Part shown: positions 1-5,246 of the stretch, in pieces
How positions within the stretch are numbered: the stretch's first letter is position 1
Layout: every line of letters starts with the position of its first letter
DNA from: Candidatus Bathyarchaeota archaeon
GTDB taxonomy: Archaea; Thermoproteota; Bathyarchaeia; Bathyarchaeales; Bathycorpusculaceae
DNA: 6,106 nucleotides
Reading direction: 5' to 3'
Assembly (NCBI GenBank): GCA_026014845.1
Contig: JAOZHM010000099.1
Location: forward strand, 1-6,106
Program-made: the position numbers and the translations under genes
The notes under the pieces: model-generated
The model's input: only the letters and a program-made list of their open reading frames with translations
Databases searched by the model: none
Told to the model about the DNA's origin: nothing

Positions 1-101
1 CCTACCCCCACACTTTTCAAGATTATTTCTGCTTCCCGTTCTTTCGGGTCAATAAAACCAAATGCGATTTCATAATATAGGGGTTGTTTGCGTATTTCCA
101 T
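1..101 (-). CDS. N-terminal fragment of an unrecognised protein (runs off the left edge)
   Basis: Only the first 33 codons lie in the window, on the minus strand, and the gene continues past base 1. The reading begins MEIRKQPLYYEIAFGF, followed by a charged stretch (DPKEREAEI). The start is well fixed: the ATG at 101-99 is the first start codon after an in-frame TGA about 21 nt upstream, and a TATA-like element sits at 145-152. The N-terminus has no signal peptide or obvious membrane segment and looks like a soluble globular protein. I do not recognise the family from so short a piece. It is transcribed away from everything else in the window, so its neighbours say nothing about its role. Confidence 0.6.
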   Translation of the reverse strand, partial: MEIRKQPLYYEIAFGFIDPKEREAEIILKSVGV

Positions 102-144
102 GTTTACGACGTTGTCTCTCTGTCAAAAACGTTTAATCCTGCAT

Positions 145-152
145 GTATAAAG
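145..152 (-). promoter_or_regulatory. TATA-like element for the left-edge gene
   Basis: Read on the minus strand this is CTTTATAC. Its centre lies about 47 nt before the ATG at 101, so initiation 24-26 nt downstream would leave an untranslated leader of roughly 22 nt. No convincing Shine-Dalgarno sequence is seen in that leader. The call rests on base pattern and spacing alone. Confidence 0.35.
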
Positions 153-251
153 AAGTGTTGTTCGAGTGTGTATGATACTTTCTTATATTTGGAAATGTTC
201 TTGGCTAAGTTGGAACTAAATTAACAGTGGGTTGTATTGTTAACGTCTGCC

Positions 252-365
252 TTGAAATGGATTAAAAAATGGGTTAAACGAGTTCTTTCCTTAGGGGCTC
301 ACGTGGATCTACTAATAGAAGCAGAAATCGACGATAAGACCGAGAAGCACAAATCAGCCAATTGA
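252..365 (+). CDS. Possible small ORF or gene remnant, 37 codons
   Basis: A short plus-strand frame starts at TTG 252 (or TTG 237) and stops at TGA 363-365; the nearest in-frame upstream stop is TAA at 222-224. The first half is basic and amphipathic (KWIKKWVKRVLSLGAHVDLL) and the second half is acidic then mixed (IEAEIDDKTEKHKS). This looks more like real protein than random intergenic sequence. Against it: no ATG or GTG start, no Shine-Dalgarno sequence and no clear TATA box at the right distance. It could be a genuine small protein, the decayed tail of a larger gene, or chance. It lies just left of repeat copy A. I do not recognise a family. Confidence 0.2.
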   Translation: MKWIKKWVKRVLSLGAHVDLLIEAEIDDKTEKHKSAN

Positions 366-421
366 AATCTGTGTCTTCTTAATACAGACAAAAGTCTGCC
401 TATTGGCGCGCTCTGTCTATT

Positions 422-503
422 GAATGGGTTTTTACATTAAAGGAAAAGGGGAGATTGGGTGATATCTTCATCTGATAGGGGGTTCAAATCCCACCCCTCC
501 GCA
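422..503 (+). repeat. tRNA-3'-end-like repeat, copy A
   Basis: The right end resembles the T-arm and 3' acceptor strand of a tRNA: GGGGG, the loop TTCAAAT (482-488), then CCCAC and a pyrimidine-rich CCCTCCGCA ending at 503. It is not an intact tRNA. The T-stem has a G-A mismatch, there is one nucleotide too many between loop and 3' end, and no upstream segment pairs as the 5' acceptor strand. A 4-bp stem (TATC/GATA) with a 7-nt loop containing CAT lies just upstream, but with no room for a variable loop. The segment aligns by eye with copy B at 1709-1788, including the shared GTGATAT upstream of the tRNA-like part. Best read as a tRNA-derived remnant or dispersed repeat. Confidence 0.4.
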
Positions 504-505
504 CC

Positions 506-553
506 CTTTGGCAAACACCCTCACTTTTTGGCCTATTTACGGGTTTGTCAAAG
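506..553. other. Long imperfect hairpin downstream of the deiminase-family gene
   Basis: The left arm 506-519 (CTTTGGCAAACACC) and the right arm 541-553 (GGGTTTGTCAAAG) are complementary over about 13 pairs, with one G-T pair and one bulged base, around a loop of about 21 nt. The hairpin begins three bases after repeat copy A and lies 27 nt beyond the minus-strand stop codon at 580, so it would be in the 3' tail of that mRNA. Archaeal termination usually uses U-tracts and the minus strand has none just after the stem, so mRNA 3'-end protection or an element end are alternatives. Confidence 0.4.
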
Positions 554-579
554 ATCTTAACGTAGGCCTTATCTCCAAT

Positions 580-1536
580 TTACGTTGTTGACTCTCGGTT
601 TAGAATGCCAGTGAGGCAGCCGATCCCACCAGCTGCTTTATGGATTTCATTCATCTCAACTGTCTTACATCGAATACCCATGTCTTCATAGTAAGACTGA
701 GTTCTCGGATTGCCAGCAGGCATCACAATTCTTTTCGGCCCTAATGTTACGAAGTTGAGAGCCAGTCCATGGATGGCTTCGTCTTCGTCGGGAACGAAGG
801 AAACGGTGAAACCATGGCTTTGAAGAGCCTCAACAGCTGCTTGAGGGGTTCTGGTACGCCAGGATATGGCAAGGTCTCGGTCAACAAAACGCAAGGTCCC
901 CATCAAGTGCATTGCCCCCTGAGGTAGACTAACTCTAGCAACCTCTACATCCATCTCTTGCAGGAGACTCGTCACTTGAGCTGCTCCCTCACTGTTTGTG
1001 CGAAGTCCCGTTCCTATAATTACCGTGTCTGAATCAACCCAAGACGCATCTGCTCCCTCGAAGACTCCCCTCCCTCTTACACAGCGCAGGATCGGGATGC
1101 CCAATTCAGCAAGCCTTCGCGCAACGAAACGCTCCTCACCAGCACGTACAGTGGATGCTGGTCGGGCCAAGATCGCTCCTTCAGGGGTCATGAAGAAGAG
1201 ATCAGCAACAAACATCAAGTTGGGAGGAGGAACGTCGTCTGGCGTGACATAGAGTACTTTTACGCCAGCATCGCGATATGCTTCAACCAAACTGTCATGT
1301 TGCCCTTTAGCTCCAGTAGCATCTGGAATATCAAGCATGAGGGCATCGTCAGCATCAGTGATAGATTCAATCTCAGGCCCCGGTCGATACATCAGAACTG
1401 CCTTAAGGGGCGCCCATTCTGAGTCTACACCACACTTCTCCCAAATCTTTCCAATCTCCTGCAGCAGTGACTCCGTTCTTGGAGACCATCCTGAACCGCC
1501 ATGAGCAGCATCTTCTGGAGTCTCTGGTAAGTTCAT
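580..1536 (-). CDS. Guanidino-modifying enzyme, arginine deiminase / DDAH / amidinotransferase superfamily
   Basis: A 318-residue soluble protein of the pentein fold, whose members use a catalytic Cys to attack the guanidinium carbon of arginine or a related substrate. Visible landmarks (about +/-2 residues): an N-terminal RPGPE motif near 51; FVADLFF near 109, the usual substrate-loop region; FEGAD at 159-163, supplying the acidic pair; RTN near 179; MHLMG with the catalytic His near 210; and GGIGCLTG near the C-terminus with the nucleophilic Cys near 307. All catalytic positions appear present. True arginine deiminases usually have HLD at the His motif; here it is HLM, which is closer to DDAH-like or amidinotransferase branches, so the substrate is left open. 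ATG 1536 is chosen over TTG 1542 because AGGCGGT (1548-1542) ends 5 nt before the ATG but overlaps the TTG. No carbamoyltransferase or carbamate kinase gene lies nearby. Confidence 0.85.
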   Translation of the reverse strand: MNLPETPEDAAHGGSGWSPRTESLLQEIGKIWEKCGVDSEWAPLKAVLMYRPGPEIESITDADDALMLDIPDATGAKGQHDSLVEAYRDAGVKVLYVTPDDVPPPNLMFVADLFFMTPEGAILARPASTVRAGEERFVARRLAELGIPILRCVRGRGVFEGADASWVDSDTVIIGTGLRTNSEGAAQVTSLLQEMDVEVARVSLPQGAMHLMGTLRFVDRDLAISWRTRTPQAAVEALQSHGFTVSFVPDEDEAIHGLALNFVTLGPKRIVMPAGNPRTQSYYEDMGIRCKTVEMNEIHKAAGGIGCLTGILNRESTT

Positions 1537-1541
1537 ACACA

Positions 1542-1548
1542 ACCGCCT
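1542..1548 (-). promoter_or_regulatory. Shine-Dalgarno-like site that decides the deiminase start
   Basis: On the minus strand the sequence is AGGCGGT, one mismatch from AGGAGGT, ending 5 nt before ATG 1536. A start at TTG 1542-1540 would overlap this site, so it favours the ATG and a protein two residues shorter than the longest frame. Confidence 0.45.
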
Positions 1549-1631
1549 ATCCGAATAGATGTGAAGCCACAGTATTAGCTTATCCTGAACTGCTTGTTTT
1601 TCAAGGCAATTGATATTTGACCCGAACCCGA

Positions 1632-1639
1632 TTTAAATA
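1632..1639. promoter_or_regulatory. TATA-like box TTTAAATA in the divergent intergenic region
   Basis: The plus strand reads TTTAAATA, a good match to the archaeal TATA consensus, and the core ATTTAAAT is palindromic, so it could serve either strand. Leftward, initiation near 1610 would give the deiminase-family gene a leader of about 70 nt. Rightward, initiation near 1660 would transcribe repeat copy B. The 340 bases between the two divergent genes (1537-1876) otherwise hold only copy B and a weak promoter for the nitroreductase. Confidence 0.35.
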
Positions 1640-1708
1640 TGTGCACCTTCGTTTCAATAGGAAGAGTCTATTGATTTCGTATCCTTTGAAACTTCTCCTG
1701 TGGTTTTG

Positions 1709-1788
1709 GAATAGGTCACTATAAAGAAAATGTAGAGTTTGCAAGTGATATTCCCATACTGTGGAGGGTTGAAATCCCACTCCCCACA
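1709..1788 (+). repeat. tRNA-3'-end-like repeat, copy B
   Basis: This segment aligns with copy A (422-503). Over the right-hand part, from GTGATAT to the final CA, I count about 34 matches in 46 columns; the left part matches less well but shares GAAT, TAAAG, AAAA and GAG in order. The tRNA-like end is GAGGG, loop TTGAAAT, then CCCAC, TCCCCAC and A at 1788, which has the canonical 13-nt spacing from loop to discriminator base. The T-stem mismatch sits at the same position as in copy A, and the near-invariant loop C (TTC) is G here, so it cannot be a normal tRNA. No 5' acceptor partner is visible. The two copies are direct repeats enclosing the deiminase-family gene. Confidence 0.35.
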
Positions 1789-1823
1789 CTGATGCACACG
1801 CCTATGCGCGCAATGCTTTAACC

Positions 1824-1830
1824 TTTTAAG
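1824..1830 (+). promoter_or_regulatory. Weak TATA-like element for the nitroreductase gene
   Basis: TTTTAAG, preceded by CTTTAACC, lies about 50 nt before ATG 1877. Initiation about 25 nt downstream would fall near 1852. That is after the upstream in-frame ATG at 1847 and before the ATG at 1877, which supports the shorter protein. The match to consensus is modest. Confidence 0.3.
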
Positions 1831-1876
1831 CAAATCGTACGCATGTATGCTTCAGTTAAACGTTGGACTTGGGATT

Positions 1877-2458
1877 ATGATTTACGAGAAAATAGTAGAG
1901 CGAAGAACAATTAGGAGGTATACAAAAGAGCCAGTTCCCAAGGATGTGTTGGAAAAATGCGTCGATGCTGCAAGGCTTTCTCCATCGGGAATGAACCGGC
2001 AACCGTTAAAGTATATCATCGTTGATGATAAGGAGTCGCTGGCAGAAGTGTTCGGTACAACGAGTTGGGCGGGATACCTCCCGGATTATGAGCCAAGCGA
2101 AAAAGAGATGCCGCGGGCCTACATAATAGTTCTACTGGACAAAGAAATTCGCAAGAACTGTGGTCATGACGCAGGCATAGCAGTCATGAGTATATCAATG
2201 GTTGCTTACGAAGAAGGATTAGGGTCCTGTATTCTGGGCGCTATTGAGAGAGCAAAGCTAAGGAGGATCTTGGATGTTCCGGATAACCTTGAAATAGTAT
2301 TGGCTGTTGCTCTCGGATATCCAGCTGAAAACCCAATTGTGGATAAAGTGAGAAATGGAGACATCAAATATTGGCTTGACAATAACAATTTGTTGCACGT
2401 CCCGAAGAGAGAGTTGAAAGACATCGTGAAATGGAATGGATGGCGAATAAATCCGTAG
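1877..2458 (+). CDS. Nitroreductase-family FMN oxidoreductase
   Basis: A 193-residue soluble flavoprotein, normal size for the nitroreductase superfamily, whose members bind FMN as dimers and use NAD(P)H to reduce nitro compounds, quinones or other acceptors. The N-terminal RRTIRRYTKEPVP (9-21) is the classic phosphate-contacting start. SPSGMNRQPLKYIIV (35-49) is the FMN-binding segment. HDAGIAVMSISMVAYEEGLG (97-116) is the dimer/FMN helix, and ALGYPAE (145-151) is the conserved C-terminal glycine motif. The tail LLHVPKREL (172-180) resembles archaeal members. The frame is open back to ATG 1847, but family proteins begin right at MIYEKIVERR and the likely transcript start lies past 1847, so ATG 1877 is preferred. 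It converges on the MFS gene with a 74-nt gap. The physiological substrate cannot be told from sequence. Confidence 0.9.
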   Translation: MIYEKIVERRTIRRYTKEPVPKDVLEKCVDAARLSPSGMNRQPLKYIIVDDKESLAEVFGTTSWAGYLPDYEPSEKEMPRAYIIVLLDKEIRKNCGHDAGIAVMSISMVAYEEGLGSCILGAIERAKLRRILDVPDNLEIVLAVALGYPAENPIVDKVRNGDIKYWLDNNNLLHVPKRELKDIVKWNGWRINP

Positions 2459-2532
2459 AATGATTCAATCTGGAAAGACGGGAATTTGCAGTTGACATCT
2501 CCACGCTGTGGGCGGCTCTGAACATTCTGCGA

Positions 2533-3900
2533 CTAAAAGTTAGACCATTTCTTTCTAGAGGCTTTTCGATTTATTCGAGCAACAAACAACAAGATCAACG
2601 CCCCTGTGAATACGAGAGCTGCCGCCGCAAGAAATGACATTTTATATGAAAAGATCTGCGTTACTCCTGACTTTATCAACTGATCCACAATCGGACCAAC
2701 GATGAAGGTCCCTGGGATACCCCAGCTTAAGAAAAATGTTGCATTAAACAGTGCAAACTGTTTTCCTCTTTTCTCTGGCGGTATCAGTTTTGAAGCATAA
2801 GAATAGGATGAGGCCAAAATAATCACATTAGAAGCACCAGCAAGGAAGTTACTGATAAAAATCAAGGGAAGGCTTTCTGCGAGAACAAATCCTGATAAAT
2901 AGATGATTGAGATCACAGCGCCAACGAGTAGTAAAGTCTCATCTCTAAAGCGGTTAGAGAGTTTTCTAATGGATAAACCGACGACAAAAATGGCAGCTGA
3001 CGCCGTGTTTACGATATAGCTTAAAGCACTGCTGGACACATTGAAGCCTTCGTCTAACGAGAGGTATTGCGATTTTGTCAGTGCCACAGAGTTTCTTCCG
3101 AAATTGATGAAGAGCATTGCAAGTAAGAATATAAGGAATCGTCTGGACACATTGGCTTTCTCACGGCTTTGAGTGCTTGGCCTTCTTGCATCTTTCTTGA
3201 TTCCGCCTTCAGGTACAAAGATCATGGGAATAGTGGAGACAAACATTATTCCTGATGCAATAAAGAATAGCAATCCTGTTTTGAACCCCCAGCCTTCATA
3301 AAACTGTGATAAGCCATCGTATGCTAATCCGCCTATCCAGACACCGATTATCCTTCCAATAGCGCCGACACTTGAGAGTCTACCCTGTATGCCTGCCCGT
3401 TTATGTTCAGGGTAAAGGTCTGAGAGAAGTGCACTCCAGCCGACGTTTGACATTGACCAGAAGATTTCTACAATCGATAGACCAATTATTATTGCGTAGC
3501 CTGCAGTATGATTGCTTTCGGGCAAAATGTGTGCGTACCAGACAAGCGACGTGCTTATTGCGGCGGATATTTCGCCAAGTATTATCAACGTTCTCCGCAG
3601 TTGAAATTTGTCTGAAATAGGTCCCCACACAAATGTCTGGAATAGTACATTCAAGATCATTGGGAACGTGGCGAAGAATGTTGTTTCAGTAACGCTTAAA
3701 CCGAGGAAAAATCGCAGATAGATCGATAGATAACTGTAGAATAGTCCTCTTCTGAACATAGCCAGAACCTGGAATGAAGAGACATTCAAAAACGTCTTTC
3801 TACCCGTTACATAAGCTTGCGAAACATCCACAAGCTCTGCAAGCTTTTTGCGGAATAATCCCGCCCTTATTCTGGTTTCTTTGAGAATGGAAATTGCCAT
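2533..3900 (-). CDS. Major facilitator superfamily transporter, 12 membrane segments
   Basis: A 455-residue integral membrane protein that should move a small solute by a proton- or solute-coupled alternating-access mechanism. Hydrophobic segments fall at about 44-66, 75-95, 104-124, 134-153, 175-195, 206-229, 255-275, 290-312, 322-343, 344-366, 381-404 and 418-441, with a charged central loop at 230-254 that divides the 6+6 helices. MFS motif A is clear as GPISDKFQLRR (93-103), between helices 2 and 3. A second charged turn, IPPEKRGK (373-380), sits before helix 11. The N-terminus has about 40 mostly polar, basic residues before the first helix, and helix 1 carries an adjacent Arg pair (50-51). 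The C-terminal tail is basic. The substrate is not identifiable; drug, sugar or organic-acid carriers are all possible. The gene is divergent from the aminotransferase and probably leaderless. Confidence 0.9.
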   Translation of the reverse strand: MAISILKETRIRAGLFRKKLAELVDVSQAYVTGRKTFLNVSSFQVLAMFRRGLFYSYLSIYLRFFLGLSVTETTFFATFPMILNVLFQTFVWGPISDKFQLRRTLIILGEISAAISTSLVWYAHILPESNHTAGYAIIIGLSIVEIFWSMSNVGWSALLSDLYPEHKRAGIQGRLSSVGAIGRIIGVWIGGLAYDGLSQFYEGWGFKTGLLFFIASGIMFVSTIPMIFVPEGGIKKDARRPSTQSREKANVSRRFLIFLLAMLFINFGRNSVALTKSQYLSLDEGFNVSSSALSYIVNTASAAIFVVGLSIRKLSNRFRDETLLLVGAVISIIYLSGFVLAESLPLIFISNFLAGASNVIILASSYSYASKLIPPEKRGKQFALFNATFFLSWGIPGTFIVGPIVDQLIKSGVTQIFSYKMSFLAAAALVFTGALILLFVARINRKASRKKWSNF

Positions 3901-3920
3901 AACCGAGAATAGCCCCTCGC

Positions 3921-3928
3921 TATTTATA
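3921..3928 (-). promoter_or_regulatory. TATA box of the MFS gene (leaderless layout)
   Basis: On the minus strand the sequence is TATAAATA, close to the archaeal consensus. Its centre is 24-25 nt before the ATG at 3900, so transcription should begin at or within a base or two of the start codon, giving a leaderless mRNA. No Shine-Dalgarno sequence sits at a useful distance, which agrees. Confidence 0.6.
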
Positions 3929-3935
3929 GCTATAA
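3924..3935. repeat. Perfect 12-bp palindrome in the divergent promoter
   Basis: TTATAGCTATAA reads the same on both strands. It overlaps the MFS TATA box and lies immediately upstream of the candidate aminotransferase TATA box. Such a position suits an operator for a dimeric regulator acting on one or both genes. AT-rich promoter DNA can also form short palindromes by chance. Confidence 0.4.
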
Positions 3936-3936
3936 G

Positions 3937-3946
3937 TTAATATATT
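3937..3946 (+). promoter_or_regulatory. TATA-like box for the aminotransferase gene
   Basis: TTAATATATT on the plus strand, about 60 nt before the GTG start. Initiation near 3966 would give a leader of about 36 nt, long enough to contain the GGTG site at 4002-4005. TATAAG at 3931-3936 is an alternative core. Confidence 0.4.
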
Positions 3947-4002
3947 CTCAAATCAGAGCGGACATCTATGAAGAGCGTGGGCGCAGACGTAAATGTAAAT
4001 AG

Positions 4003-5190
4003 GTGTATACGTTGGCCGAATCACTTTCCACACGGGTAAATTCCATAGAGACTTCGCCCATAAGAAAGCTGATAGACATGGTTGATAAGATACCCAATGT
4101 TATCGGACTGCACGCGGGGGAGCCTGACTTCGACACTCCAATGCACATCATAGAGGCTGCAAAGAAAGCTCTGAATGAAGGACACACCCATTACACGCAT
4201 ACAGCGGGTTTACCCGAGCTGAGAGAAGCTATAGCAGAAAAGTTGCTAAAAGAAAACAACATCAAAGCCGACCCAGAAACCGAGATAACAGTTACTGTAG
4301 GTGGTTTCGCAGCTCTGTTTTCAACTTTCCAGACCGTAATAAACCCGGCCGACGAAGTTATAGTTACTGAACCATCATGGCCTTCCTACGAAGGTTTCAT
4401 AAAATTATCTGGAGGCATCCCCGTTCACCTTCAACTAAAAGCACCCGACTATCCTCTGGACGTGAACTCGTTGAAAGAAAAAATCACGGAGCACACGAAG
4501 ATGGTAGTAATCAACAATCCAAACAACCCAACCGGCGCCGTATATAGTAAAAAAGAACTCAAGGTTTTGGCTTCCCTCGCTAAAAAACACGGCTTCCTGG
4601 TGCTGGCAGACGAGGTATATGAAAAAATAGTCTTCGACAACACACACCACTACAGCATAGCCAGTCTTACAGGCATGAAAGAGAAAACAATCACGGTAAA
4701 CTCCTTTTCAAAAACCTACGCCATGACAGGATGGCGCATTGGCTACGTCGTGTCCAACGAGAAAATAACCACTGGTATCCGCCGCATCCATTCCTACGCC
4801 GTTTCATGCGTAAGCCCCGCGTTTCAAAAAGCAGCATTGACCGCTCTAACAGCTCCCAATGACTGTGTGCAACAAATGGTTAGAAAGTATAAGGAACGAC
4901 GAGACATAACCGTTGAAGCACTCAACGACATACCAGGTCTACAATGCATAAAGCCCAAAGGAACCTTCTACCTCTTCCCCGACGTTCAAGGACTAGGCCT
5001 ACCTTCCGCTAACCTTGCAGAACAAATGTTGAAGAAGGCAAAGGTGGCTACGATACCTGGCAGTGCTTTTGGACCAAGCGGCGAAGGACACTTGCGGATG
5101 TCGATTTCGGTTTCCAAAAAAGATTTATTGGAAGCTGTGAAGAGAATTAAGAGCTTCGTACGAACGTTGCCAAGTCGTAGAGATAGATGA
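4003..5190 (+). CDS. Class I/II PLP-dependent aminotransferase (aspartate/aromatic aminotransferase-like)
   Basis: A 395-residue cytosolic enzyme that exchanges an amino group between an amino acid and a 2-oxo acid through pyridoxal phosphate. The fold-type I landmarks are all present: GEPDFDTP (39-46); YTHTAGLPELREAI (64-77); GGFAALF (100-106), the phosphate-side helix; NNPNNPTG (171-178) with N175; ADEVYE (202-207) with D203 for the pyridine nitrogen and Y206; SFSKTYAMTGWRIGY (234-248) with Schiff-base K237 and phosphate-binding R245; and LRMSIS (364-369) with R365 for the substrate carboxylate. Length and motifs fit the archaeal/bacterial I-gamma aspartate aminotransferase group, though aromatic or other substrates are possible. 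GTG 4003 directly follows an in-frame TAG. GGTG at 4002-4005 is spaced 6 nt from TTG 4012, so a start three codons later is possible. The gene converges on the PEPCK gene. Confidence 0.9.
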   Translation: MYTLAESLSTRVNSIETSPIRKLIDMVDKIPNVIGLHAGEPDFDTPMHIIEAAKKALNEGHTHYTHTAGLPELREAIAEKLLKENNIKADPETEITVTVGGFAALFSTFQTVINPADEVIVTEPSWPSYEGFIKLSGGIPVHLQLKAPDYPLDVNSLKEKITEHTKMVVINNPNNPTGAVYSKKELKVLASLAKKHGFLVLADEVYEKIVFDNTHHYSIASLTGMKEKTITVNSFSKTYAMTGWRIGYVVSNEKITTGIRRIHSYAVSCVSPAFQKAALTALTAPNDCVQQMVRKYKERRDITVEALNDIPGLQCIKPKGTFYLFPDVQGLGLPSANLAEQMLKKAKVATIPGSAFGPSGEGHLRMSISVSKKDLLEAVKRIKSFVRTLPSRRDR

Positions 5191-5246
5191 CGAAACTCTT
5201 ATTCGGGCGCACAGTGAATTGTTACACTTTCACCATTCAATAGATT

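Noticed and set aside
385..398. Small perfect hairpin CAGAC-AAAA-GTCTG
   Set aside because: A 5-bp stem is short enough to arise by chance and it has no clear place relative to a gene end; it is not called as a terminator.
998..1252. Plus-strand 84-codon frame inside the deiminase-family gene
   Set aside because: It lies wholly opposite a gene with intact catalytic motifs, and its low-complexity Ser/Thr/Pro-rich translation is typical of an antisense shadow.
1601..1789. Minus-strand 62-codon frame in the divergent intergenic region
   Set aside because: It covers repeat copy B in antisense, has no recognisable protein character and no start signals, so it is not called as a gene.
1640..1798. 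TGTGCA ... TGCACA ends suggesting a MITE around repeat copy B
   Set aside because: Six-base terminal repeats with no target-site duplication visible; expected by chance at this distance.
1847..1876. Upstream ATG 1847 adding ten residues to the nitroreductase
   Set aside because: The extension does not fit the family N-terminus, and the likely transcript start falls after this ATG.
2206..2424. Minus-strand 72-codon frame
   Set aside because: Antisense to the nitroreductase, with no independent support.
2501..2511. CCAC-GCT-GTGG hairpin between the convergent nitroreductase and MFS genes
   Set aside because: Only four base pairs and no adjacent T-tract, so it is not supportable as a terminator.
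3372..3628. Overlapping plus- and minus-strand frames of 73-82 codons
   Set aside because: Both lie inside the MFS transporter gene, and their Arg/Cys-rich translations look like out-of-frame readings.
4435..4650. Two minus-strand frames opposite the aminotransferase
   Set aside because: They are antisense to the PLP-site region of an intact gene, and their aromatic-rich composition is typical of a shadow frame.
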